64,000 nucleotides of DNA, from positions 62,001-126,000 of the forward strand of contig DIVR01000045.1 of assembly GCA_002428325.1 (NCBI GenBank), read 5' to 3'. A program made the translations under genes and the position numbers. This DNA is from a bacterium UBP4_UBA6127 (GTDB taxonomy: Bacteria > UBP4 > UBA4092). The notes under the pieces are model-generated. The model searched no databases, was not told the origin of the DNA, and saw only the letters and a list, made by a program, of their open reading frames with translations. Below, piece after piece: positions 17,634 to 26,684 of the stretch (positions within the stretch are counted from its first letter, which is position 1; each line of letters begins with the position of its first letter).

Positions 17634-18818
17634 TTATTCGGAGTCTTCGGCAACCACATCAAACTCTTCCGGATACATATGAGTCTTTTTAAAGTAATAT
17701 TGGAGGATTTTAGCAATTCGAAGGGATGCTTTTCCATCCCCGTAAGGATTTACCGCATGACTCATTTTTTCATAAGCCTTAGGGTCGATGAGTAATTCCC
17801 GGGCATTATCAAGAATCGTCTGGTAATCTGTCCCTACCAGTTTCACCGTTCCAACCTGGACCGCTTCCGGACGTTCTGTTTCTTTCCTGAATACTAAGAC
17901 CGGTTTTCCCAAATGGGGCGCTTCTTCCTGGAGCCCCCCTGAATCGGTCATTACCAGATAGGATTTATTCAGCAGATTATGGGTTTCCCGGGTATCTAAG
18001 GGAGGTAACAGATGGACTCTCTCGACCCCCTGCAGGTATTTTTTGACAGTATTCATGACAACCGGGTTTAAATGAACCAGATAAATCAATTCCACCTCTG
18101 GATACGCCACTACTAAATCTCGAAGAGCCTTACAGATATTATCCAATCCCTCACCCCAGTTTTCTCTTCGGTGGGCTGTTACCAGTATCACTTTCCGATT
18201 GGCATAATCAATGGCTTGCAGTTCTTTGTTCTCGAATTTGTAATTTTTATCCACCGTTGAAGCCATAGCATCTATCACCGTGTTACCGGTAATAAAGATA
18301 TTCTCTTCCAGGACACCCTCATTGAGAAGGTTTAATTTGGCTCGTTTAGTGGGCGCAAAATGAAGGTCTGTCAGATCCCCGGTCAGCCGCCGGTTCATTT
18401 CCTCCGGGAAAGGGAAATATTTGTTATGGGTCCGCAAACCAGCTTCCACATGTCCGACTTTCACCTGATGGTAAAATGCGGCTAAAGCCGCCACAAAAGA
18501 GGTGGTCGTATCCCCATGCACGAGTATCATATGGGGAGTATATTCATTAAGAATCGAATCCATCCCCTTGAGGACCCTGCGGGTTACTTCCGCTAAAGAT
18601 TGCCGCTCCTGCATGATATTCAGGTCATAATCAGGTTTAATAGAGAAATAATCTAACACCTGGTCCAACATTTCACGATGCTGGGCAGTTACACAAACTC
18701 GGGTTTCGAAAAAGGATTCTTTCTGGAGGATTTTAACAACCGGAGCCATCTTAATAGCTTCCGGACGGGTGCCAAATACTGCCATTATCCTGATTTTCTC
18801 ATTATTTTTAGTTGCCAT
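17634..18818 (-). CDS. wecB: UDP-N-acetylglucosamine 2-epimerase (non-hydrolysing)
   Basis: 394 residues, the usual length. It interconverts UDP-GlcNAc and UDP-ManNAc for surface polysaccharides. Clear family blocks are VFGTRPEAIKMAPVVKIL at the N-terminus, VHGDTTTSFVAALAAFY, GHVEAGLRTHNKYFPFPEE, ITGNTVIDAM, VTAHRRENWG, and the C-terminal TDSGGLQEEAPHLGKPVLVF with the catalytic/ligand residues. The ATG at 18818 has a weak AGGGT upstream. It stands alone; no glycosyltransferase cluster surrounds it. The UDP-GlcNAc it uses is also the substrate of BshA elsewhere in the window. Confidence 0.94.
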   Translation of the reverse strand: MATKNNEKIRIMAVFGTRPEAIKMAPVVKILQKESFFETRVCVTAQHREMLDQVLDYFSIKPDYDLNIMQERQSLAEVTRRVLKGMDSILNEYTPHMILVHGDTTTSFVAALAAFYHQVKVGHVEAGLRTHNKYFPFPEEMNRRLTGDLTDLHFAPTKRAKLNLLNEGVLEENIFITGNTVIDAMASTVDKNYKFENKELQAIDYANRKVILVTAHRRENWGEGLDNICKALRDLVVAYPEVELIYLVHLNPVVMNTVKKYLQGVERVHLLPPLDTRETHNLLNKSYLVMTDSGGLQEEAPHLGKPVLVFRKETERPEAVQVGTVKLVGTDYQTILDNARELLIDPKAYEKMSHAVNPYGDGKASLRIAKILQYYFKKTHMYPEEFDVVAEDSE

Positions 18819-19300
18819 GTTCTACCCTGCTTCTCTAAAGTAATCCATCCAGAAACCTTATCGTGGCCCAGAACCCTTATTCGATGGTAAACAAACACAA
18901 ACACTTACACCCATAAAAGTTTGATTATAAACAAAAGCCACAATAAAGAGAACTCTTTATAATATGCAGCTTTCTTATCAGAATTACAAAATAAAAGTGT
19001 TAACCGACTTTCCTACAGGAGAAAAACAGCCAGCTGATTTGTTGGTTTATCAATATTTTACTACCGTTATTAACATTTTCCTAGCATCAGAAGGAATTGG
19101 CTCTTTTAAGGTTAATTAATATTAAGGATTCGGATATATGGTTTTTTATTATATTATGAACAGGAATATCTGAAGAGCAACAGGGTGTGAAAATCATCCT
19201 CAGGATTATTTATTCTCGAATTACTATGGCCTGACATGACAAATTGAAAGTATTTAATGAACCCAATATATCCGAATGAAATGGCTGGTAAGAATCAGAA
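18819..19300. other. Intergenic, AT-rich; one palindrome
   Basis: This 482-base divergent gap has no credible gene. ATAAAGAG-AA-CTCTTTAT (18943-18960) is a perfect 8-base inverted repeat with a two-base centre, and overlaps a TATAAT (18958-18963) that has no -35 on the plus strand. A regulator site for wecB or the EEP gene is possible. Confidence 0.35.
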
Positions 19301-20365
19301 ATGAGCTTAGGCAAGAATATTCATGGCAAGATAAAATTAACCCAGACCATGAAAATTATTATTCAATGGCTGACATGGGGATTATGGGGATTATTATCAG
19401 TTGCTTACCTGATAAGTGACAGAAATTCTTTCGGCCAGATGTTTGGGGTATGGCCGGCCTGGTTCTGGATGCTGGGAATCTGGCTTCTCATTCTAGCCTC
19501 TCATCGGAATTGGAAGCAAACCTCATTACTGGTTGGGGCATGGCTGGGATTTCTGCTGTATTTCTCAGAAGAATGGCAATGGGCCTTCCACCCTTTACAG
19601 CCGGACCCACCTTCTGCCGGGGATATCCAGCATAAAGCAATTCCCCGGGATGGAAAGAAATCCAATTCAATTTCCCTGAGGATTATCACCTATAACCTGA
19701 GTGGAGACCTCCGGGCGCTGGAAGCTACTGCTACCTTCCAGCCAGATATCTGTTTTTTTCAGGAATCACCCTCCAGCCAATATCCCCCCCCTGAAAGAAT
19801 CAGGAAATTGGGTTCAGAGATGACATATGTTGATAATGATGGATTAGCCATTCTCTCCCGATATCCAGTGAAATTGCTTCCCAGTGTTCAACTGGGCTGG
19901 GGAGACCCGGTCCAACTGATGGAAATAACTCTCCCAGGAAATAGAACTATTACCTTGGTCAATGTCAGATTAATTCAACCTGAATTGGGATTAAATCCTT
20001 TTTCGGCCAGCACCTGGATTCAGACCCGGCAGAATCAGGTAACCCGGGATAAGCAAATGCGGATTCTACTGAAATTGTTGGAAGAAAAAAGAAATAAGAC
20101 CCCGGTAATATTAGCCGGAGACTTCAACCGGCCGGCCAGGGCTGCCAGTTTAGATCCCATCAGAAACCATTTTACCGACACTTTTTCCAAATCAGGCCGG
20201 GGGTGGGGCAACACCATGACAATCGATTTTCCGGTTTCCAGGATAGATATGATATGGGTCTCTCCTCAGTTCAAGCCCCTCCTGAGCCAAGTCGCCAGAA
20301 CTCCCTACTCTGATCATAGGATGGTTATCAGCGATGTAGAAATTAATACCCATAATGGTATATAG
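19301..20365 (+). CDS. Membrane-anchored endonuclease/exonuclease/phosphatase (EEP) family protein
   Basis: 354 residues. The N-terminus has three hydrophobic segments (about 21-42, 49-67 and 74-88), then a linker and the EEP fold from about residue 125. Catalytic motifs are RIITYNLSGD, ICFFQES (metal Glu), ILAGDFNRPARAA, RIDMIWVS and the terminal YSDHRMVISDVE (Asp-His pair). This is the arrangement of EndA-like membrane EEP proteins that hydrolyse phosphodiester or phosphomonoester bonds outside the membrane. The true substrate (DNA, lipid or sugar phosphate) is unknown. The helicase gene follows after 39 bases and may be co-transcribed. The start is uncertain; an ATG at 19349 is possible. 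Confidence 0.8.
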   Translation: MSLGKNIHGKIKLTQTMKIIIQWLTWGLWGLLSVAYLISDRNSFGQMFGVWPAWFWMLGIWLLILASHRNWKQTSLLVGAWLGFLLYFSEEWQWAFHPLQPDPPSAGDIQHKAIPRDGKKSNSISLRIITYNLSGDLRALEATATFQPDICFFQESPSSQYPPPERIRKLGSEMTYVDNDGLAILSRYPVKLLPSVQLGWGDPVQLMEITLPGNRTITLVNVRLIQPELGLNPFSASTWIQTRQNQVTRDKQMRILLKLLEEKRNKTPVILAGDFNRPARAASLDPIRNHFTDTFSKSGRGWGNTMTIDFPVSRIDMIWVSPQFKPLLSQVARTPYSDHRMVISDVEINTHNGI

Positions 20366-20404
20366 TGGGTTTCTTGAAGAATAAAAATCCCAGGGGAAAA
20401 AGAG

Positions 20405-23400
20405 ATGGTTCAAACTAAAATGGAACAGAGGTTTCCCGAATTCATATTATTAAAAGCCTCGGCAGGTTCAGGGAAAACTCATGCCCTTTCTTTGAGGTTT
20501 GTGGAATTTCTGTTATCGAATCAGATTCCCCATAATAATCTTCGGAATATTCTGGCTATCACTTTCACCAACAATGCCTCTCAGGAGATGAAAACCCGTA
20601 TTCTGAGCTGGCTGAAAGATATTTACTTTAAAGATACAGATAAGATCAAACAAATTCAGGAAAGGATCCATTTACCAGAGGATGAATTATCCGCTCGGGC
20701 TTTGTCCATCCTGGAAACTATCCTGGCCAATTATTCGGATTTCCAGGTAACCACCATCGACAGTTTCATGGCGGGTATCTTCAAAGCCTCCTGCCTGGAT
20801 TTGGGGTATCCCCCTGATTTCAATATTGTCATTGACCATCAGCCACTGATTGAATATGCCTTTTACCGATATTTACGCCAGGTCCGGCCGGGAACTCTGG
20901 AAGGAACCCTCTTTGAAACTATCGCCAAAACCATTACCGATAATCAAAAAGATGATACCGCTTATCCCTGGGACCCGACTTCCGGCATTCTGGATAAAAT
21001 GCGGCAACTTTATACAAAGCTATCTTCCAGCACCTCCCCTCTTATCTTGAATGAGGATGAATCCCAACGGTTCAAACTTCATAACCTGATTGCCCAGAAA
21101 GTGGAAGAACTGGATGATTTTATCAAACAGACCGGACTGACCCCTTCAGGCAAATGCTCTTTTCGAACAAGAATCATCCCGGCAATCAACAATAATCGGT
21201 TTAATGAACTCCTCTCAGTCCCCATGAAATCCAATCCTGTGAATAAACCTACTAACGGAAATATACTTCCGGATTATTATGAGGCCCTGTCTCAATGGGA
21301 AGCTTTGAGAGCCTTAATCAACCGATATCGTTCAGTCTATGCTCGGGATTTCTTTATTCCTTACCTGAAAGCTTTCCAATCCATTGAACAGACCCTGGAC
21401 CGCACTAAACATCAGGAAGAAACTATCTTTATCCAGGATATCAATAAAAAACTTTCTGATTATATTACCCAGGGCATTGTCCCGGATATTTATCTTCGAA
21501 TGGGAGACAAGATATACCATTACTTGATAGATGAATTCCAGGATACGGCCCCCATCCAATGGCAGGATATGATGCCCCTGCTGGAAAATGCCCTCTCCCA
21601 GGATGGCAGCTTATTTGTGGTTGGAGATACCAAACAGGCTATTTATGGATTCAGGAATGCTGATTACCGTATTATGCGGGATTTAGAAAAAGGCGCCAGC
21701 ATTCCATTTCCCTCAGCAGAAATCCAGGTAAGAAATCTGGATTATAACTATCGAAGCGGTGAAAAGATTCTCAATTTCACCCAGGAAGTCTTTATTAAAA
21801 ACCTTCCCAATGAGGAAAAATATGGAGTTCATGGCCTTCACAGCGGATTGACAGATTTTGTCCAGAAAGCCATTCCCAGGCAAAAAGGCAAAGGATATGT
21901 CCAAGTCGAACTCATGCAGAAAAATGATGCAGAGCCGCCGGAAAAAGCCAGGGTACAGGCCCTGGTCAAGGAACTGAAATCCAGAGGGTATAGCTATTCC
22001 GATATCGCTGTGCTGGCTTTCAAAAATGACCAGGTGGTTGCTGTATCTGCCTGGCTCAATGAAATCGGGGTTCCCATGATTCCCTTCAGCAAACTGGATA
22101 TTCGGAATCGGAAAATCATGGGGGAACTCCTGGCCCTGTTAAAATTTCTGGATTCACCCCTGGATGATTTGGCTTTCACGACCTTTATCCTGGGAGATAT
22201 TTTTAAAACAAAACTGAAAGTCGATGGGAGAACGACAGAGTTAACCAAACTGAAAGATTTCCTTTTTGCCGCCGGAAAGAATAAAAACCGTCCTCTCTAT
22301 ATTGCCTTCAAAAAAGAGTTTGAACTGTTATGGTCGGTTTATTTTGAGAAACTCTTCAAGATAGTCGGATATTATCCCCTCTATGACCTGGTCACTTTGA
22401 TTTATCGGGAGATGGAAATACATACCCTTTTCCCCAGGGAAGAAGCAGCCCTGACCCGATTGCTGGAAACCATCATGGAATTTGAGGGATTAGGCCTCAA
22501 CAACCTGAGAGAATTTCTGTCTCGGGCGGGAGATGAAGAGGCGGATGATACCGGCTGGAATATTGAAGTCCCCTCCAGCACTGAAGCTGTCCGGGTCATG
22601 AGTATCCATAAAGCCAAAGGCCTGGGTTTCCCAGTGGTCATTTTACTGCTGTATAATACCCATCCTCCCGTTACTCCCTTTTATGTTTCTGAAGATGAAA
22701 ATGGCATCAAGATTTTTAAAATCAATCAGGATATTGCTGAAGCCGATGAGCTCATCAAGGAGTTGTATGATGCCACTGACAGCCAGAATAAGGTCAATGA
22801 ATTAAACACCTTGTATGTAGCCATCACCCGGGCCAAAGCAGAGCTTTACACCTTGGGGATATATAATCCCAGCCGAAAAAAAATTCCTTCAGAAGACCCA
22901 GAACCATGGAAAGACCAGTATCCACTGGATCTATTGAACCCTGGTGATTATACTCCATGCAAAGATAAACCTCTTCCCGAACCGGATATAAACAAATCCA
23001 CTGAATATAAAAAAGCCTCCTGTTTCCGGCAGCCAGAAGCCCATGAACCTCCTCCCAATCCCATTGAAACCCTGAATTATGAAAATATCCTGCGGGGGAA
23101 TATGGTTCACCTGCTCCTTTCCCGGATTGATTACGCTGAGCCGGATGCTGCTTCTAAAGTTACAGGTCTGATTAATGAAATCAGCGAGTTGGAAACGGGA
23201 TTCAAGGATTGGGTCCTGCTGAAAACCCAGCTGATAGAGTTTCTCTCCCTTCCGGAAGCCAGCGAGTATTTCTCTCCCCGGGAAGGGCGGAGGGTCTATT
23301 CGGAAAAAGAATTTTCCAACCGGCTGGGACACTCTTTCCGAATGGACCGGTTAGTGGTCGACCCCGAGACCGTTACCGTCATCGATTATAAGACCGGGTT

Positions 23401-23554
23401 TGAATCCAATCCCCAGCGGCAGGAAAAACGTGAGGCTGAATATCGAAAACAGATATTAAATTATCTTGCCATTTTGAAAGATATCTATCCCCGCCGGAAG
23501 CTCCGGGCCTGGGTGGCCTATTTTGACCTGAAGAAATGGGAGCCTGTAGAATGA
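20405..23554 (+). CDS. addA: UvrD/RecB-like helicase-nuclease (AddA-like)
   Basis: 1,049 residues. It forms with the next gene a two-subunit helicase-nuclease for double-strand break repair. Superfamily 1 motifs occur in order: Walker A ASAGSGKTHALSLRF (19-33), ITFTNNASQEMKTRI, LIDEFQDTAPIQW, LFVVGDTKQAIYGFRNAD, NYRSGEKI, and VRVMSIHKAKGLGFPVVIL, then LYVAITRAKAELY. The C-terminus has a PD-(D/E)XK nuclease: FRMDRLVVDPETVTVIDYKTG and YRKQILNYLAIL. AGGGG lies 8 bases before the ATG. Its TGA overlaps the start of the next gene as ATGA. The length and two-gene layout favour AddAB over RecBCD; no RecD is present. Confidence 0.88.
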   Translation: MVQTKMEQRFPEFILLKASAGSGKTHALSLRFVEFLLSNQIPHNNLRNILAITFTNNASQEMKTRILSWLKDIYFKDTDKIKQIQERIHLPEDELSARALSILETILANYSDFQVTTIDSFMAGIFKASCLDLGYPPDFNIVIDHQPLIEYAFYRYLRQVRPGTLEGTLFETIAKTITDNQKDDTAYPWDPTSGILDKMRQLYTKLSSSTSPLILNEDESQRFKLHNLIAQKVEELDDFIKQTGLTPSGKCSFRTRIIPAINNNRFNELLSVPMKSNPVNKPTNGNILPDYYEALSQWEALRALINRYRSVYARDFFIPYLKAFQSIEQTLDRTKHQEETIFIQDINKKLSDYITQGIVPDIYLRMGDKIYHYLIDEFQDTAPIQWQDMMPLLENALSQDGSLFVVGDTKQAIYGFRNADYRIMRDLEKGASIPFPSAEIQVRNLDYNYRSGEKILNFTQEVFIKNLPNEEKYGVHGLHSGLTDFVQKAIPRQKGKGYVQVELMQKNDAEPPEKARVQALVKELKSRGYSYSDIAVLAFKNDQVVAVSAWLNEIGVPMIPFSKLDIRNRKIMGELLALLKFLDSPLDDLAFTTFILGDIFKTKLKVDGRTTELTKLKDFLFAAGKNKNRPLYIAFKKEFELLWSVYFEKLFKIVGYYPLYDLVTLIYREMEIHTLFPREEAALTRLLETIMEFEGLGLNNLREFLSRAGDEEADDTGWNIEVPSSTEAVRVMSIHKAKGLGFPVVILLLYNTHPPVTPFYVSEDENGIKIFKINQDIAEADELIKELYDATDSQNKVNELNTLYVAITRAKAELYTLGIYNPSRKKIPSEDPEPWKDQYPLDLLNPGDYTPCKDKPLPEPDINKSTEYKKASCFRQPEAHEPPPNPIETLNYENILRGNMVHLLLSRIDYAEPDAASKVTGLINEISELETGFKDWVLLKTQLIEFLSLPEASEYFSPREGRRVYSEKEFSNRLGHSFRMDRLVVDPETVTVIDYKTGFESNPQRQEKREAEYRKQILNYLAILKDIYPRRKLRAWVAYFDLKKWEPVE

Positions 23555-26448
23555 ATCCAGTTCGACTCATCTCTCCTGAAGAAAATTTCATTGAAGCGGT
23601 TGCCTCTTGTTTGATCTCCCGGGATGAAAATGACTATTCCCATAGCCAGGTGATATTCCCGGGAAGCCGCCCGGTCCATTACCTCAGAGAAACCCTGGGA
23701 AACAAGCTGGGAAAATCTTTTCTGCCGCCGGAGGGTAATTCTATAGATGGATTTATCAACCAATATTATGAGAACCGCCTGAATATCACAGATCGATTAT
23801 TAGGGACTTTCGATGCGGTAGCCCTGCTTCATGAGATTCATATCCGAGCCTCTTATCGGATGGGAGGGGACCGTTTTATTGACCCGGATAGTTTCTTCCC
23901 TCTGGGAGTAAAACTTTTCAGTGATTTGGAAGAACTTAGTTCCAATCTGGTTCCGGTGGAAGCTGTCCGGGAACTGGATATGGTTGCCTTTGAAAAGGTG
24001 CCGGAATCCACCCAATCCCGGCTGCAAACCCTTTCCTATTTCTATCAGGAGTTTTATGGCAAAGTGGAAAAACAGGGTTATTCAACCCTCTCCACCCGAT
24101 ATCGAAAAGTTCTGGAAACCCTTGACTCTAGCTTGTTCACTGAAACCGATATTCTTCTTTTTGCAGGATTTTATTCCCTGACCCGGGTAGAAAAAGAAAT
24201 CATCAAAACCATGCTTGATTGGGAGAAATGCCAGGTCCTCTTCATTAAAGGTAAAGGATTGGAAAAAGTCCTGCTGGAACTGGGTATCAGCGATTCAAAA
24301 CTGCATGAAGAAAATCGGCTACCACTCCCCCCGCCAAAGGTTTCTTTTTATAAAAGCCCCGATACCCATGGACAGATATTTGCCCTGAATGAACTCCTGA
24401 AAGACAAACTGAAAGACACCTCCCGGCTGAATGACCGGCAAGTGATTGTCCTGCCGGCCGCCGAAACCCTCTTTCCTTTACAGCAGCAGACCCTCTGCAG
24501 CCTGGAAGAAAAAGATTACAATATTTCCATGGGGTATCCCCTGACCCGGACCCCCATATACAGTTTTTTCACCAGCCTCTTGGAATTAATCAGCTCAGCC
24601 GATCATGAGAGCCGGTTATATGTCCCTAATTACCTTCGATTAATGCTCCATCCTTATGCCAAAGGTATTTTCTTCAAACAGGGCGACTCGCCTCGAACCG
24701 ATTTGACTCGTATCCTTCTCCATACCCTGGAAGAGATGCTGTCCTCCAGAAGAGCCATGGCTTTTATCTCTCTGGAAGAACTGGAAAATAATGGCAAACT
24801 CTTCAACGAAGCCGCGACCCGGGTTAAAAATATTGAGGGAGCCCCTGACCCGGAAGCCCTGAAAAACCATCTGGTGGATATCCATAACCATATTATCCGG
24901 CCTTTGGTAGAAATAAAAAATGTCGAAGATTTTACTCACAGCCTCATTCAGGTGCTTCACTATATCTATGAAAATACCACCGCCCGGCTGCACCATTTCT
25001 TCTTCCCCTATGCAGATGCTTTTCTGAAGATGCTGGATGAGCTGGGAGACTCCCTGATGAAAGAAACCGTTTTTCATGAAGCAGGCAGTTATTTCAGCCT
25101 GTTCAAAAAATCCGCTTCTTCAGCCAGTGTGCCGTTTGTGGGAACGCCTCTCCAGGGACTCCAAGTCCTGGGGTTCTGGGAGACCCGCTGTCTGCCCTTC
25201 AAAGAAGTCTATTTGCTGGATGCCAATGAAGATAAACTTCCCTCCTATAAAAGAGAAGATACCCTGCTTCCTTTTTTGATTCGCCAGTCGCTTCACCTGC
25301 CGACATATCAGGATTTGGAACAGAGAATGGATTATTATCTGTCGGCTCTTTTGCAGGGAGCTGATGAGGCCCACCTTTTCTATGTGGAAAATACTAAAAA
25401 AGAAAAGAGCCGGTTCCTGGAAAAATTAATCTGGGAGAAACAGAAAATCGATTTGACCGGTATCGATACTCCTTATATCAAGGCGATTGAATACCAGATA
25501 GACCTGATTGCCAGAGATACTGAACCGGTTGATAAATCACCGGAGATATTGCAATCTCTCAGTGATTTTACTTATTCCGCCTCATCGCTGAACACTTATC
25601 TGGCCTGCCCGATGCAGTTTTATTATACCTATCTGTTGAGGCTGAAGGAAAAGGAAGAAATCTCAGACCAACTCGAAAGGCTGGATATTGGGATATTTGT
25701 CCACTCTGTCCTGCAAGATTATTTCCAACCCCTGATTGGAATTCCCTTAAAATCTGAGCGGCTGAATAAAGACTCTCTTCATAAAATCATTGATTACCAC
25801 TTTGCCAGAATATATGGAAATGATGTAACCGGCAGCGCTTACCTTTTGAAACTTCAGGCATCCCGGCATTTGGATGAATTTTTGGATATCTATCAAACCG
25901 CCCAGATCGAAATTCATGCCCAAAGGGAAGAATCCATTATCATCCATTCCCTTGAAGAGGATTTCTCGGCTGTATGGAAAATTGACGACAACCATTCCTA
26001 TAAATTGATTGCTAAAGCTGACCGGGTGGAAACCCGGGGGACCCGGACTTTCATCCTGGATTATAAAACCGGCAGCAGCGAAGATCCCAATCTGATACGT
26101 TTCAGCCGGCTGGAACTGGATAACCGGGATACCTGGGCCAAAGCCATCCATTCCCTGCAGCTGCCCTTTTACAGCCTCATTTACAGCGCCCTGCATCCAG
26201 AGATTCAACTTCATCAGGTCTATGGCCGGCTGTTGTTGCTGGGTAAAAGCCGGTTGGATGAAAAAATCGAATATTCACCCTTCAAAGATGGGGATGATAA
26301 CCTGCAAAACAATTACCGTATCATCATGGACATCATCGGTAGCCTTCTTAAGGAAATCAATAACCCGGAGATTCCTTTCACCCTCTCGGAAGAACCTGAC
26401 CAAACCTGCCCGGATTGCCCCTTTGGTTATCTTTGCGGCAGAAAATAA
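23551..26448 (+). CDS. addB: AddB-like PD-(D/E)XK nuclease subunit
   Basis: About 965 residues from the ATG at 23551, which overlaps the addA stop by four bases (translational coupling). The N-terminal two-thirds resemble an inactive helicase-like scaffold. The C-terminal nuclease has SASSLNTYLACPMQFYYTYL, GIFVHSVLQDYF, AKADRVE with FILDYKTGSSED, and LQLPFYSLIYSAL. One Cys in YLACP and three in the final DQTCPDCPFGYLCGRK match the four-Cys arrangement that binds an iron-sulfur cluster in AddB-type nucleases. No functional Walker A is seen at the N-terminus. A gap of 236 bases without recognised elements follows before the convergent kdpD. Confidence 0.85.
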   Translation: MNPVRLISPEENFIEAVASCLISRDENDYSHSQVIFPGSRPVHYLRETLGNKLGKSFLPPEGNSIDGFINQYYENRLNITDRLLGTFDAVALLHEIHIRASYRMGGDRFIDPDSFFPLGVKLFSDLEELSSNLVPVEAVRELDMVAFEKVPESTQSRLQTLSYFYQEFYGKVEKQGYSTLSTRYRKVLETLDSSLFTETDILLFAGFYSLTRVEKEIIKTMLDWEKCQVLFIKGKGLEKVLLELGISDSKLHEENRLPLPPPKVSFYKSPDTHGQIFALNELLKDKLKDTSRLNDRQVIVLPAAETLFPLQQQTLCSLEEKDYNISMGYPLTRTPIYSFFTSLLELISSADHESRLYVPNYLRLMLHPYAKGIFFKQGDSPRTDLTRILLHTLEEMLSSRRAMAFISLEELENNGKLFNEAATRVKNIEGAPDPEALKNHLVDIHNHIIRPLVEIKNVEDFTHSLIQVLHYIYENTTARLHHFFFPYADAFLKMLDELGDSLMKETVFHEAGSYFSLFKKSASSASVPFVGTPLQGLQVLGFWETRCLPFKEVYLLDANEDKLPSYKREDTLLPFLIRQSLHLPTYQDLEQRMDYYLSALLQGADEAHLFYVENTKKEKSRFLEKLIWEKQKIDLTGIDTPYIKAIEYQIDLIARDTEPVDKSPEILQSLSDFTYSASSLNTYLACPMQFYYTYLLRLKEKEEISDQLERLDIGIFVHSVLQDYFQPLIGIPLKSERLNKDSLHKIIDYHFARIYGNDVTGSAYLLKLQASRHLDEFLDIYQTAQIEIHAQREESIIIHSLEEDFSAVWKIDDNHSYKLIAKADRVETRGTRTFILDYKTGSSEDPNLIRFSRLELDNRDTWAKAIHSLQLPFYSLIYSALHPEIQLHQVYGRLLLLGKSRLDEKIEYSPFKDGDDNLQNNYRIIMDIIGSLLKEINNPEIPFTLSEEPDQTCPDCPFGYLCGRK

Positions 26449-26684
26449 ACAGTGGTTTCTTACCCATATTTATTAGATAATCCTTGTGTTATATATCCCA
26501 AGCAGTAGGTTTTCATTCCCTTATTTGAACTCATTCCAACTTTTCATTTTCTGAGTAGTACCCCGGCTAAAGGTCACATCATGGGATCTACGCTATTCCC
26601 GTTCCGTTTCTACCCTTAGGTAAATTACTTCATTAATTAGTAAACATTTTGAATATACCGATATCCAGAAAAGTGTTACTAATT

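Noticed and set aside
18943..18963. TATAAT plus palindrome as a plus-strand promoter
   Set aside because: No -35 at 16-19 bases; kept only as a possible regulator site.
26449..26684. Missing histidine kinase domain of KdpD as a separate gene
   Set aside because: Only 236 bases remain before the convergent addB, with no HisKA or HATPase motif.
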